A stretch of 64,000 bases of DNA from Nocardioides coralli (GTDB lineage: Bacteria; Actinomycetota; Actinomycetes; Propionibacteriales; Nocardioidaceae): NCBI RefSeq assembly GCF_019880385.1, contig NZ_CP082273.1, positions 2,914,001 through 2,978,000 on the forward strand. Direction: 5' to 3'. A model generated the notes under the pieces. That model worked only from the letters and a program-made list of their open reading frames with translations. It ran no database searches and was not told the origin of the DNA. Within the stretch, counting starts at the first letter, position 1. Every line of letters starts with the position of its first letter. Position numbers and translations under genes: made by a program. Positions 57,480 to 64,000 of this stretch are shown one piece after another.

Positions 57480-58333
57480 CAGCGCCCCGCCGCTGCCAGC
57501 ACCGCCCGCCGCGTCAGCACGGTCGCGAGGTGGCGCCGGTAGTCGGCGTCGCCGTTGAGGTCCGCCGGCGGGTCGGTGCCCTCGGCCGCCCGCTCCGCCG
57601 CCGCGCGTACGCCGTCCTCGGTGGCCGCGACGCCGGCCAGTGCGTCCTCGACGGCCGTGGCGCGCACCGGGGTCGACCCCATGTTGGTGAGCCCCACGCG
57701 CGCCTCCGCGATGGTGTCGCCGTCGGTCCGCACGGTCGCAGCGACCGCCACGATCGGCCACTGGTGCTTGACCCGGACGAACTTCTCGTAGCGCGCGCCC
57801 CAGCCGGTGTGCTTGGGGATCCGCACCTCGGTGAGGATCTCGTCGTCACCGATGGCGGTCTCGAAGAGGTCGACGAAGAACTCCGCCGCCGGCACGGTCC
57901 GCGTGCCACCGCTGCCGGCGATGACGAACTCCGCCCCGAGCGCGAGCGCGGGAGCGCCGAGGTCGCCTGCCGGGTCGGCATGGGCGAGGGCGCCCCCGAA
58001 GGTCCCCCGGTGGCGGATCTGGTCGTCGGCGAGCTCGTCGGTGGCCAGCGCGATGACGGTCGCGTGCTCCCGCACCAGGTCGTTGGTGCGCACGTCGTGA
58101 TGGGTGGTCATCGCACCGATCACCAGGGCGTCGCCGTCCTCACGGATCCCGCGTAGCGTGTCGATCCGGCCGAGGTCGATCACCACCTCCGGCGCGTTGA
58201 GCCGCATCCGCAGCACCGGCAGCAGGCTCTGGCCGCCCGCGATGATCTTGGCGTCGTCACCGTGCTCGGACAGGGCGGCGAGCGCGTCCTCCACCGAGGT
58301 GGGTGCCACGTAGTCGAACGGGGCGGGGATCAT
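57479..58333 (-). CDS. coxM: CoxM-like FAD-binding subunit of molybdenum hydroxylase
   Basis: The medium subunit that passes electrons from the iron-sulfur subunit to FAD. The 284 aa have the FAD-binding motifs [14 protein letters not shown] and [15 protein letters not shown]. The C-terminal CO-dehydrogenase flavoprotein domain spans [21 protein letters not shown] onwards. It overlaps coxL by four bases (ATGA). Confidence 0.93.
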   Translation of the reverse strand: MIPAPFDYVAPTSVEDALAALSEHGDDAKIIAGGQSLLPVLRMRLNAPEVVIDLGRIDTLRGIREDGDALVIGAMTTHHDVRTNDLVREHATVIALATDELADDQIRHRGTFGGALAHADPAGDLGAPALALGAEFVIAGSGGTRTVPAAEFFVDLFETAIGDDEILTEVRIPKHTGWGARYEKFVRVKHQWPIVAVAATVRTDGDTIAEARVGLTNMGSTPVRATAVEDALAGVAATEDGVRAAAERAAEGTDPPADLNGDADYRRHLATVLTRRAVLAAAGR

Positions 58334-60792
58334 GCTCCGGCTCCTTCCGTGCTGTCGCGGCCCGGTTCGGCGTCGTCGAAGTGGGGCATCGCCGCGCCCT
58401 CCGTCGAGCCGCCCGCTCCGTCGGCATGGATCGCGCGCCACACGCGCTCGGGCGTGCAGGGCATCTGGACGTCGGTCACCCCCAGGTGCCGCACGGCGTC
58501 GACGACCGCGTTGACGACCGCCGGCGTGGAGGCGATGGTGCCGGCCTCGCCGACGCCCTTGGTCCCGAGCGTGTTGGTCGTCGACGGCGAGGTGGTGTGG
58601 TCGATGTCGAAGCTGATCGTGTCGGCCGACGTCGGCAGCAGGTAGTCGACGAAGGACCCCGACACCAGGGTGCCGGCCTCGTCGTGGACCGCCTCCTCCC
58701 ACAGCGCCTGGGCGATCCCCTGCACGAGGCCGCCGTGCACCTGCCCCGCGACGATCAGCGGGTTGATGATGTTGCCGATGTCGTCGACGCAGGTGTACTT
58801 CCGCATCCGCACCTCGCCGGTCTCGGTGTCGACCTCCATGGCGCACAGGTGCGTCCCGTGGGGGTAGGAGAAGCTGACGGGGTCGAAGGTCGCCTCGGAG
58901 TCGAGGTTGGGCTCGATGCCGTCGGGCAGGTTGTGGGCGGCGAAGACGGCGGTCGCGATCTCCGCGAGCCCCATGCCCTGGTCGGTTCCGCGGACCGAGA
59001 ACCGGCCGCTCTCGAACTCGATGTCGTCGGCGGAGGCCTCCAGCAGGTGGGCGGCGATCGGCTTCGCCTTCTCGATGACCTTGTCGGCCGCCCGCACCAG
59101 GGCCTCGCCGCCCACGACCAGCGAGCGCGAGCCGTAGGTGTCGTAGCCCTTGGTGGAGATCTGGGTGTCGCCGTGCAGGACCTCGACGTCCTCGAAGGGG
59201 ACGCCGAGCCGGTCGGCGACGATCTGGCTGAAGGCCGTCTCGTGGCCCTGGCCGTGGGCGCTGGCGCCGGTGACCACCTCGACCTTGCCGGTGCCGCCCA
59301 TCCGGACCTGCGCATGCTCCCAGCCGCCGGCGCCGTAGTTGAGCGCACCCAGCACCCGGCTCGGCGCCAGGCCGCACATCTCGGTGAAGGTCGAGATCCC
59401 GATCCCGAGCTGCACCCGGTCACCGGACTCGCGGCGCTGCCGCTGCTCGGCCCGCAGCTCGTCGTACCCGAAGCTCTCCTTGGCCTTGGCCGTGGCGGCC
59501 TCGTAGTTGCCGGAGTCGTACTCCAGGCCGGCCACGGTGGAGAAGGGGAACTCCTCGTGACCGATCCAGTTCCGCTCCCGGATCTCCAGGGGGTCCACCC
59601 CCACCTCGGCAGCGAGCTCGTCCATGAGCCGCTCGATCGCGAAGGTCGCCTCCGGCCGACCGGCTCCGCGGTAGGCGTCGGTGAGCGTCTTGTTCGTGTA
59701 GTAGTTGGTGCAGTTGAACTGGTAGGCGGGGAACTTGTAGATCGCGTTGTACATGAACGCCCCGAGGATTGGTACGCCGCCGCCCACCGTGCCGGCGTAG
59801 GCGCCCAGGTCGCACAACAGGTCGACCTTGAGCCCGGTCACCGTGCCCTCGCTGTCGGCGGCGAGCGTGAGCCGTTGCCACTGGTCCCGGCCGTGGTGGG
59901 CCGCCATCAGCGACTCTGAGCGGGTCTCGGTGTACTTGCAGGGCTTGCCGGTCCGGCGCGCCACCAGCACCGTGATGATCTCCTCGGGGACGAACTGCAG
60001 CTTGCCGCCGAACCCACCCCCGACGTCGGGGGCGATGACCCGGATCTTGCTCTCCGGTATGCCCAGCACCGCCGCCAGGAAGAACCGCGTGATGTGGGGG
60101 ATCTGGGTCGCAGACCACAGCACCAGCTGCTCGCCGTTGGGGTCGCACACGAAGGAGCGGGGCTCCATGAACGCCGGGATCAGCCGCTGCTGGCGGTACT
60201 CGCGCTCGATGAGGATCCCGCCGGACCTGGCCTGCTCGATGGCCTCGTCGATGCTGCCGCCGGTGCCGGCGCCGGCGGAGTCGAACTGCCAGAAGGCCGA
60301 CTTGTTGGTCCCGAGGTCCGGGTGGGCGAGGGTGCTGTCGTCGGCCGCCTTCTTGAGGTCGAGGACGGCGGGGTGCTCGTCGTAGTCGACGTCGACGAGC
60401 TCGGCGGCGTCGCGCGCCGCGGCCGCCGACCGTGCCACCACGGCTGCGACGACCTCGCCGGCGAAGGCGACCCGGTCGACCGCCATGGCGGGGTGGGGCG
60501 GTGACTTCTGGTCGGTGGTGATGTTCCAGGCCGTGGGAATGCTGCCCTGGACGTCGGCGAGGTCCCGGCCGGTGACGACGGCCACCACATCGGGGGCGCC
60601 CGCCGCGGCCTCGGTGTCGATGCCGGTGATGGTCGCGTGGGCGAAGGGACTGCGGACCATCGCGAGGTGCAGCATGCCCGGCAGCGCGATGTTGTCGGTC
60701 CAGCGGGTCCGGCCCGTGATCAGCCGCTGGTCCTCCTTGCGCCGCCGGTCCCGGCCGATCTCGGCGGTGGGACGATCCTGGGTCGCGGTCAT
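58330..60792 (-). CDS. coxL: molybdenum hydroxylase large subunit, form II CoxL-like
   Basis: The molybdopterin-cytosine-dinucleotide catalytic subunit of the xanthine oxidase family (820 aa). Motifs include [19 protein letters not shown] and the catalytic-Glu region TKGVGEAGT. The active-site loop reads AYRGAGR (about residues 373-379), the form II signature, not the AYXCSFR loop of true CO dehydrogenase. So the annotated substrate CO is doubtful; many form II members oxidise other small molecules. It overlaps coxS by four bases. Confidence 0.94.
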   Translation of the reverse strand: MTATQDRPTAEIGRDRRRKEDQRLITGRTRWTDNIALPGMLHLAMVRSPFAHATITGIDTEAAAGAPDVVAVVTGRDLADVQGSIPTAWNITTDQKSPPHPAMAVDRVAFAGEVVAAVVARSAAAARDAAELVDVDYDEHPAVLDLKKAADDSTLAHPDLGTNKSAFWQFDSAGAGTGGSIDEAIEQARSGGILIEREYRQQRLIPAFMEPRSFVCDPNGEQLVLWSATQIPHITRFFLAAVLGIPESKIRVIAPDVGGGFGGKLQFVPEEIITVLVARRTGKPCKYTETRSESLMAAHHGRDQWQRLTLAADSEGTVTGLKVDLLCDLGAYAGTVGGGVPILGAFMYNAIYKFPAYQFNCTNYYTNKTLTDAYRGAGRPEATFAIERLMDELAAEVGVDPLEIRERNWIGHEEFPFSTVAGLEYDSGNYEAATAKAKESFGYDELRAEQRQRRESGDRVQLGIGISTFTEMCGLAPSRVLGALNYGAGGWEHAQVRMGGTGKVEVVTGASAHGQGHETAFSQIVADRLGVPFEDVEVLHGDTQISTKGYDTYGSRSLVVGGEALVRAADKVIEKAKPIAAHLLEASADDIEFESGRFSVRGTDQGMGLAEIATAVFAAHNLPDGIEPNLDSEATFDPVSFSYPHGTHLCAMEVDTETGEVRMRKYTCVDDIGNIINPLIVAGQVHGGLVQGIAQALWEEAVHDEAGTLVSGSFVDYLLPTSADTISFDIDHTTSPSTTNTLGTKGVGEAGTIASTPAVVNAVVDAVRHLGVTDVQMPCTPERVWRAIHADGAGGSTEGAAMPHFDDAEPGRDSTEGAGA

Positions 60793-61280
60793 TGCGCACC
60801 TCCCGCACCCGCGGTGCTGCCCGAGTGCTCGGCGGCGTACAGCACGCTCTTGACGATGTTGTGGTACCCGGTGCAGCGGCAGAGGTTGCCCTCGAGGCCG
60901 AGCCGCACCTCCTCCTCGGTGGGCTGCGGGTGCTCGTTGAGCACGTCGATGGCCTGCATGATCATGCCGGGGGTGCAGAAGCCGCACTGGAGCCCGTGGC
61001 ACTCGCGGAAGGCCTCCTGCACGGGGTGCAGCTCGTCGCCGTCGGCGAGCCCTTCGATGGTGGTGACCTCGTGGCCGTCGGCCTGGACGGCGAGCACGTT
61101 GCACGACTTCACGCTGCGCCCGTCGAGGTGCACCGTGCACGCGCCACAGTTGCTGGTGTCGCAGCCGACGACGGTGCCGGTCTTGCCGAGCTTCTCGCGC
61201 AGGTACTGCACGAGGAGCATGCGCGGTTCGACCTCGTCGGAGACGTGGTCTCCGTCGACGTCGAGGCTTATCCGGACCAT
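60789..61280 (-). CDS. coxS: CoxS-like [2Fe-2S] subunit of molybdenum hydroxylase
   Basis: The small electron-transfer subunit. The 163 aa bind two [2Fe-2S] clusters: plant-type ferredoxin Cys40, Cys45, Cys48 and Cys60 (CDTSNCGAC), and the second cluster Cys99, Cys102, Cys134 and Cys136 (CGFC, CRC). GGAGG precedes the ATG at 61280. First gene of the operon coxS-coxL-coxM-coxG; an open frame to 61322 is not conserved. Confidence 0.94.
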   Translation of the reverse strand: MVRISLDVDGDHVSDEVEPRMLLVQYLREKLGKTGTVVGCDTSNCGACTVHLDGRSVKSCNVLAVQADGHEVTTIEGLADGDELHPVQEAFRECHGLQCGFCTPGMIMQAIDVLNEHPQPTEEEVRLGLEGNLCRCTGYHNIVKSVLYAAEHSGSTAGAGGAQ

Positions 61281-61308
61281 GGGTGTCCTCCTCGCAGGAC
61301 TGGGACCT

Positions 61309-61326
61309 GTGACTCCCGTCACGCTA
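61309..61326 (-). promoter_or_regulatory. probable cox operon promoter with adjacent dyad
   Basis: The minus-strand -10 TAGCGT (61326-61321) abuts a perfect GTGAC-N4-GTCAC dyad at 61309-61322, near the expected transcription start. The leader before coxS is about 35 bases, so the gene uses its Shine-Dalgarno. The dyad is a candidate operator. Confidence 0.45.
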
Positions 61327-61353
61327 GGTCCGCGAGGTTGGCGGATGGTTGGC

Positions 61354-61359
61354 TAGCCT
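61354..61359 (+). promoter_or_regulatory. leaderless-type -10 for first crcB gene
   Basis: TAGCCT ends six bases before the GTG at 61366, facing away from the cox promoter. Confidence 0.5.
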
Positions 61360-61365
61360 CGCCGC

Positions 61366-61737
61366 GTGCCGCCGCCCGACCGCCCTGCCCTCGACGTCGC
61401 CCTGGTGGCGGCCGGCGGGGCGCTCGGCAGCGTCGCCCGCTGGTGGCTCGCCTCGCTCCCCGGGCCGTGGCCCACCCTCGTCGCCAACATCACCGGCTGC
61501 TTCGTGCTGGGGCTGCTCTCGGGGTGGCTGCTGGTGCACCGTCCCCGGCTGCGTCGGTTCGCCGGCATCGGGTTCCTCGGGGGCTACACCACCTTCTCGA
61601 CGCACCTGCTGGACGCACAGCGGCTGGCTGGTGACAACCTGCTGTCCGCCCTCGCGTACGTCGCCGGCACCCTCGTGCTCTGCCTGGCTGCTGCGGCCGC
61701 CGGGCTGTCGGCCGGCCGGCGGCTGGAGCGTCGATGA
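61366..61737 (+). CDS. crcB: fluoride exporter subunit, Fluc/CrcB family (first of pair)
   Basis: A 123-aa membrane protein with four transmembrane segments. It has the pore Asn in NITGCFVLG and the central GFLGGYTTFSTHLLD motif, whose Phe/Ser/Thr residues line the fluoride path. In many actinobacteria two unlike Fluc genes make a dual-topology partner set. Its stop overlaps the start of the second gene (ATGA). Confidence 0.93.
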   Translation: MPPPDRPALDVALVAAGGALGSVARWWLASLPGPWPTLVANITGCFVLGLLSGWLLVHRPRLRRFAGIGFLGGYTTFSTHLLDAQRLAGDNLLSALAYVAGTLVLCLAAAAAGLSAGRRLERR

Positions 61738-62075
61738 CCGTCGTCCTCGTCGCGGTGGGCGGCGCCCTGGGGGCGGCGCTGCGCTACCTCGTGGGCCGCG
61801 CACTCGCCACTGCCCGCTTCCCGTGGGCGACGCTGCTGGTCAACGTCGCGGGGTGCCTCCTGCTGGGTCTCGTCGCGACCGCGGCCGATGGGAACGCCCG
61901 CACGCTGCTCGGGACGGGCGTGGCGGGGGCGCTCACGACGTACTCCGCGTTCGCGTTGGACACCGTGCTGCTCGACCGCAACGGGCACCGGTGGCGCGCC
62001 CTCGCCAACGTCGGGCTGAACCTGGTGCTCGGCGTCACGGCCTTCGCGACCGGCTGGTGGCTGAGCCCGGCCTGA
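61734..62075 (+). CDS. crcB: fluoride exporter subunit, Fluc/CrcB family (second of pair)
   Basis: A 113-aa, four-segment Fluc homologue with NVAGCLLLG and GVAGALTTYSAFALDT. The fluoride-path Phe of the first copy is Tyr here (TTYS), fitting the idea that the two copies have different roles in a heterodimer. It is translated by coupling to the first copy and ends at a palindrome. Confidence 0.93.
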   Translation: MTVVLVAVGGALGAALRYLVGRALATARFPWATLLVNVAGCLLLGLVATAADGNARTLLGTGVAGALTTYSAFALDTVLLDRNGHRWRALANVGLNLVLGVTAFATGWWLSPA

Positions 62076-62084
62076 CGTCAGGCC
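62069..62084. terminator. short palindrome between convergent genes
   Basis: GGCCTGACGTCAGGCC is a perfect 16-base palindrome (six-bp stem, four-base loop) over the second crcB stop codon, between converging genes. It may be a weak terminator or a protein site. Confidence 0.35.
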
Positions 62085-62095
62085 ACACCACTCCT

Positions 62096-62857
62096 TCAGC
62101 GCCAGCGCGGCCAGACCATCAGCCCCTGGAGCGGGAAGCTGCTGCCCGTCCCCTCGGCGCGATGGAACACCAGGCGGCAACGTGCCACCCGCGTGGAGAT
62201 CCCGAGCGCGACTGGCCGGTTGCGCGCGAGCCGGTCGCCGCGCTCGTTCACGTCGAGGAGCCGGGGCTGCCGCGCGCACGACGTCGTGAACTCGTAGCCG
62301 CGCTGGCGTCCGTCCCACCGCGGGAGCGTGACCAGGAACCCCACGGCGTTCCCGTGGCGCAGGCCGGGGAGGACGACGCGACCGGCACCTCGCGTGACCA
62401 GGGCCCGGCCACCCCACATCCTGTCGTCCCGCACGGCCGACACCCGACCCTCTCGACGCAGCATCCCCGTCGGGAAGGCCCGCGTGGAGCACTGCGGGTC
62501 GCTCCAGGTGCTGACGGATCCTGCGGCCGTGTGGCCACGCACGGTCACGCAGAGGGTCGACCCGGGACGCGTCGGCAGTCGGAACCTCTCGTCGGTCCCA
62601 CCCTGCAAGCGGGCCGGTCGCGCCCACGGGGACCGGCGACCTCGTCGCGGGTCGGTGCGGGACACCCGGACGTCGTACCCGGCGACCTCCTCGTCGCCGA
62701 ACCAGTCGATCTCGACGAGTGCCGTCGGCGCCATCCAGTGGCGGGCGTTGACGTAGACGTCGGGCTCGAGGGCAGGGTCCGGCCCGGTGCCGTGCGCAGG
62801 GGACGAGGCCAGCAGCGAGCCGACCATCACGAGGGCGAGGAGGAGGTGCCGAGTCAC
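62096..62857 (-). CDS. secreted protein of unknown function
   Basis: A 253-aa exported protein. The N-terminus is a Sec signal peptide (MTRHLLLALVMVGSLLASSPAHG). Residues 40-125 look like a fibronectin type III-like domain (ALVEIDWFGDEEVAGYDVRVSRTDPR, LCVTVRGHTAAGSVSTWSDPQC). The second half has paired cysteines (TTSCARQP, RCRLVF) suited to disulfides. No catalytic motif is recognised. The GTG at 62857 has a leaderless -10. Confidence 0.75.
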   Translation of the reverse strand: MTRHLLLALVMVGSLLASSPAHGTGPDPALEPDVYVNARHWMAPTALVEIDWFGDEEVAGYDVRVSRTDPRRGRRSPWARPARLQGGTDERFRLPTRPGSTLCVTVRGHTAAGSVSTWSDPQCSTRAFPTGMLRREGRVSAVRDDRMWGGRALVTRGAGRVVLPGLRHGNAVGFLVTLPRWDGRQRGYEFTTSCARQPRLLDVNERGDRLARNRPVALGISTRVARCRLVFHRAEGTGSSFPLQGLMVWPRWR

Positions 62858-62864
62858 GGCGCGC

Positions 62865-62870
62865 AGCCTA
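62865..62870 (-). promoter_or_regulatory. leaderless-type -10 for secreted protein gene
   Basis: TAGGCT ends seven bases before the GTG at 62857. Confidence 0.45.
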
Positions 62871-62911
62871 GGGAGCGCCGCGACCGGGCGGACCAGCGGG
62901 CCCGCCCCAGA

Positions 62912-64000
62912 TCACCTGCCGCCGGCGGCGAGCCTCCCCTTGAGCAGCGCCTTGGCCGGGTGGTCCTGCGGCCCCAGCGCCTCGAGGCACCGCTCCACCA
63001 CGGCCACGTCGTACGGCGCGAGCTCGCTGTAGCGCAGCACCGCCCGCGGCTCCGGCCGCGCCAGCAGGGCCTCGCGGACCGCGACGGCGAGGTAGTCGGC
63101 GAGCTCCTCGAGGGCGGGGGCGTCGGTGCCGGGCAGCAGGTCACCGCCGTAGGCGGCCACCGCGCCGCTCACGTCGCCCCGCCCGAGGAGGTCGATGACG
63201 TCCTCGACGTCGGTGCGGACCGGCATCATCAGCCGGTAGGGCCGGGAGGCGAGCTGGCCGCCGAGGGCCGACCGGAGGTGGGAGACCTCGGCCTTCAACG
63301 TCGACTGCGTCACCGGCTGCTCGCCGTAGACCATGCCGTGGAGCCGGTCGAGCGAGAGCCCCTCCGGGTGCAGGGTCAGCACGGCGAGGATCTCGGTCTG
63401 CCGCCGGTTGAGCAGGAGCCGCTGACCGTCGAGCCACGCCTCGGCCGTCCCGAGCAACGAGAGGGTGAGGCCCGGCTCCCCGGGCGGCAGCTGGCCGGCG
63501 GACGTCCCCCAGGGGCGCGAGCGCGGCATCGCCGTCTCGATGAGCCGCGCCAGGACCCGAGCGGTCGCCAGGCCGATCGGATGGGTGCGGTCCCAGGTGG
63601 TGCTGAGGTCGATCACGCCCAGCTGCTCCCCCGTTGCCGGGTCGTGCATCGGTGCGGCCCAGCACACCCAGTTGTGCACGATCGGTGCGTAGTGCTCGGC
63701 ACTGAACACCATGGACGGCTCGCCGGTCCGGGCCGCGATGGCAAGGGCATTGGTGCCGACGCTCGCCTCGTCCCAGCGCGCGGCCGGGACGAAGTTGACC
63801 GTCTCCGCCTTCCGACGCATCACCCGGCCCCCGTAGGTCCACAGGATCCGGGTCTGCGCGTCGGTGACCGCCAGCACCAGGTCACCGTCCTCGGCCGTAC
63901 GTCGCAGCTCCGGCTCGACCCGGTCGAGCGCCAGCTGCAGCGGCGAACCCCGGAGGTACGCCGCCGTCTCGGCCTCGTCGTCCAGCGGGGCCTTGGACAC
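62912..64000 (-). CDS. GAF domain transcriptional regulator (5' end cut)
   Basis: A regulator truncated by the right edge; 362 codons are visible and the GTG at the edge may or may not be its start. A GAF sensor (DLVLAVTDAQTRILWTYGGRV, EASVGTNALAIAARTGEPSMVFSAEHY, GVIDLSTTWD) resembles the input part of AcoR-type activators. The C-terminal part has a winged-helix domain (LLLNRRQTEILAVLTLHPEGLSLDRLHGMVYGEQPVTQSTLKAEVSHLRSALG) instead of the AAA+/Fis module. Targets are unknown; actinobacterial homologues often sit by aldehyde dehydrogenase genes (recollection). Confidence 0.8.
   Translation of the reverse strand: MSKAPLDDEAETAAYLRGSPLQLALDRVEPELRRTAEDGDLVLAVTDAQTRILWTYGGRVMRRKAETVNFVPAARWDEASVGTNALAIAARTGEPSMVFSAEHYAPIVHNWVCWAAPMHDPATGEQLGVIDLSTTWDRTHPIGLATARVLARLIETAMPRSRPWGTSAGQLPPGEPGLTLSLLGTAEAWLDGQRLLLNRRQTEILAVLTLHPEGLSLDRLHGMVYGEQPVTQSTLKAEVSHLRSALGGQLASRPYRLMMPVRTDVEDVIDLLGRGDVSGAVAAYGGDLLPGTDAPALEELADYLAVAVREALLARPEPRAVLRYSELAPYDVAVVERCLEALGPQDHPAKALLKGRLAAGGR

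Noticed and set aside
58330..60792. Form I CO dehydrogenase
   Set aside because: The active-site loop is AYRGAGR, not AYXCSFR.
61327..61365. Fluoride riboswitch before crcB
   Set aside because: A GGATGG-like string occurs, but the pseudoknot partner strand is missing and the -10 is only six bases from the start codon, leaving no room for a leader.

Overview
The window is about 70% G+C, uses many GTG starts and has an actinobacterial gene order. The ribosomal proteins, the DUF2530, DUF3027 and DUF4031 proteins, an actinobacterial XPB helicase pair and a LexA box of the CGAAC-N4-GTTCG type point to an actinomycete, most likely Nocardioidaceae (Nocardioides-like). The family assignment is inference.

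Bases 1-17261 (minus strand) are the joined S10, spc and alpha ribosomal-protein clusters. In transcription order they are rpsJ-rplC-rplD-rplW-rplB-rpsS-rplV-rpsC-rplP-rpmC-rpsQ, then rplN-rplX-rplE-rpsZ-rpsH-rplF-rplR-rpsE-rpmD-rplO-secY-adk-map, then infA-rpmJ-rpsM-rpsK-rpsD-rpoA; rpoA runs off the left edge. A terC-family gene sits between map and infA and has its own likely yybP-ykoY (Mn2+) riboswitch. L4 carries an extra C-terminal domain. Bases 22045-26523 (minus) are the str operon, rpsL-rpsG-fusA-tuf, with a textbook promoter upstream and a bidirectional hairpin terminator downstream.

Between and beyond these blocks lie short accessory and housekeeping units: trmB; a class III aminotransferase/AraC/VOC cassette; a MarR-MFS pair; an NCS2 purine permease next to a 32-bp tandem repeat array; a DUF2530/DUF3027/MFS/cold-shock cluster; a HAD-LarE fusion; a secreted subtilase; an inositol-phosphatase-like enzyme; and a 3-hydroxybutyrate dehydrogenase with an MHS transporter. 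Next come a PP2C/FHA/RDD-FHA/GAF-PucR signalling operon and, transcribed away from it, a WYL-containing helicase-associated protein, a CGNR protein and an XPB helicase.

The right end holds DUF1905, PspC, a second MFS exporter, an MpaB-type oxygenase with an HD hydrolase, CutC with DUF4031, and a GntR regulator divergent from an AlkB-like dioxygenase that has an SOS box. It finishes with a coxS-coxL-coxM-coxG molybdenum hydroxylase operon (form II active-site motif), a two-gene Fluc/CrcB pair, a secreted protein of unknown function, and a GAF regulator cut by the right edge.

A window-wide pattern is that most non-ribosomal, first-in-operon genes have a TANNNT-type -10 hexamer 6-8 bases before the start codon and no Shine-Dalgarno sequence. 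This predicts leaderless mRNAs. The ribosomal and translation-factor genes instead use Shine-Dalgarno sites and long leaders. Only one stretch over 300 bases lacks a gene, 17262-17657, the S10 leader and promoter region. No tRNA, rRNA, insertion sequence, prophage or CRISPR array was seen.
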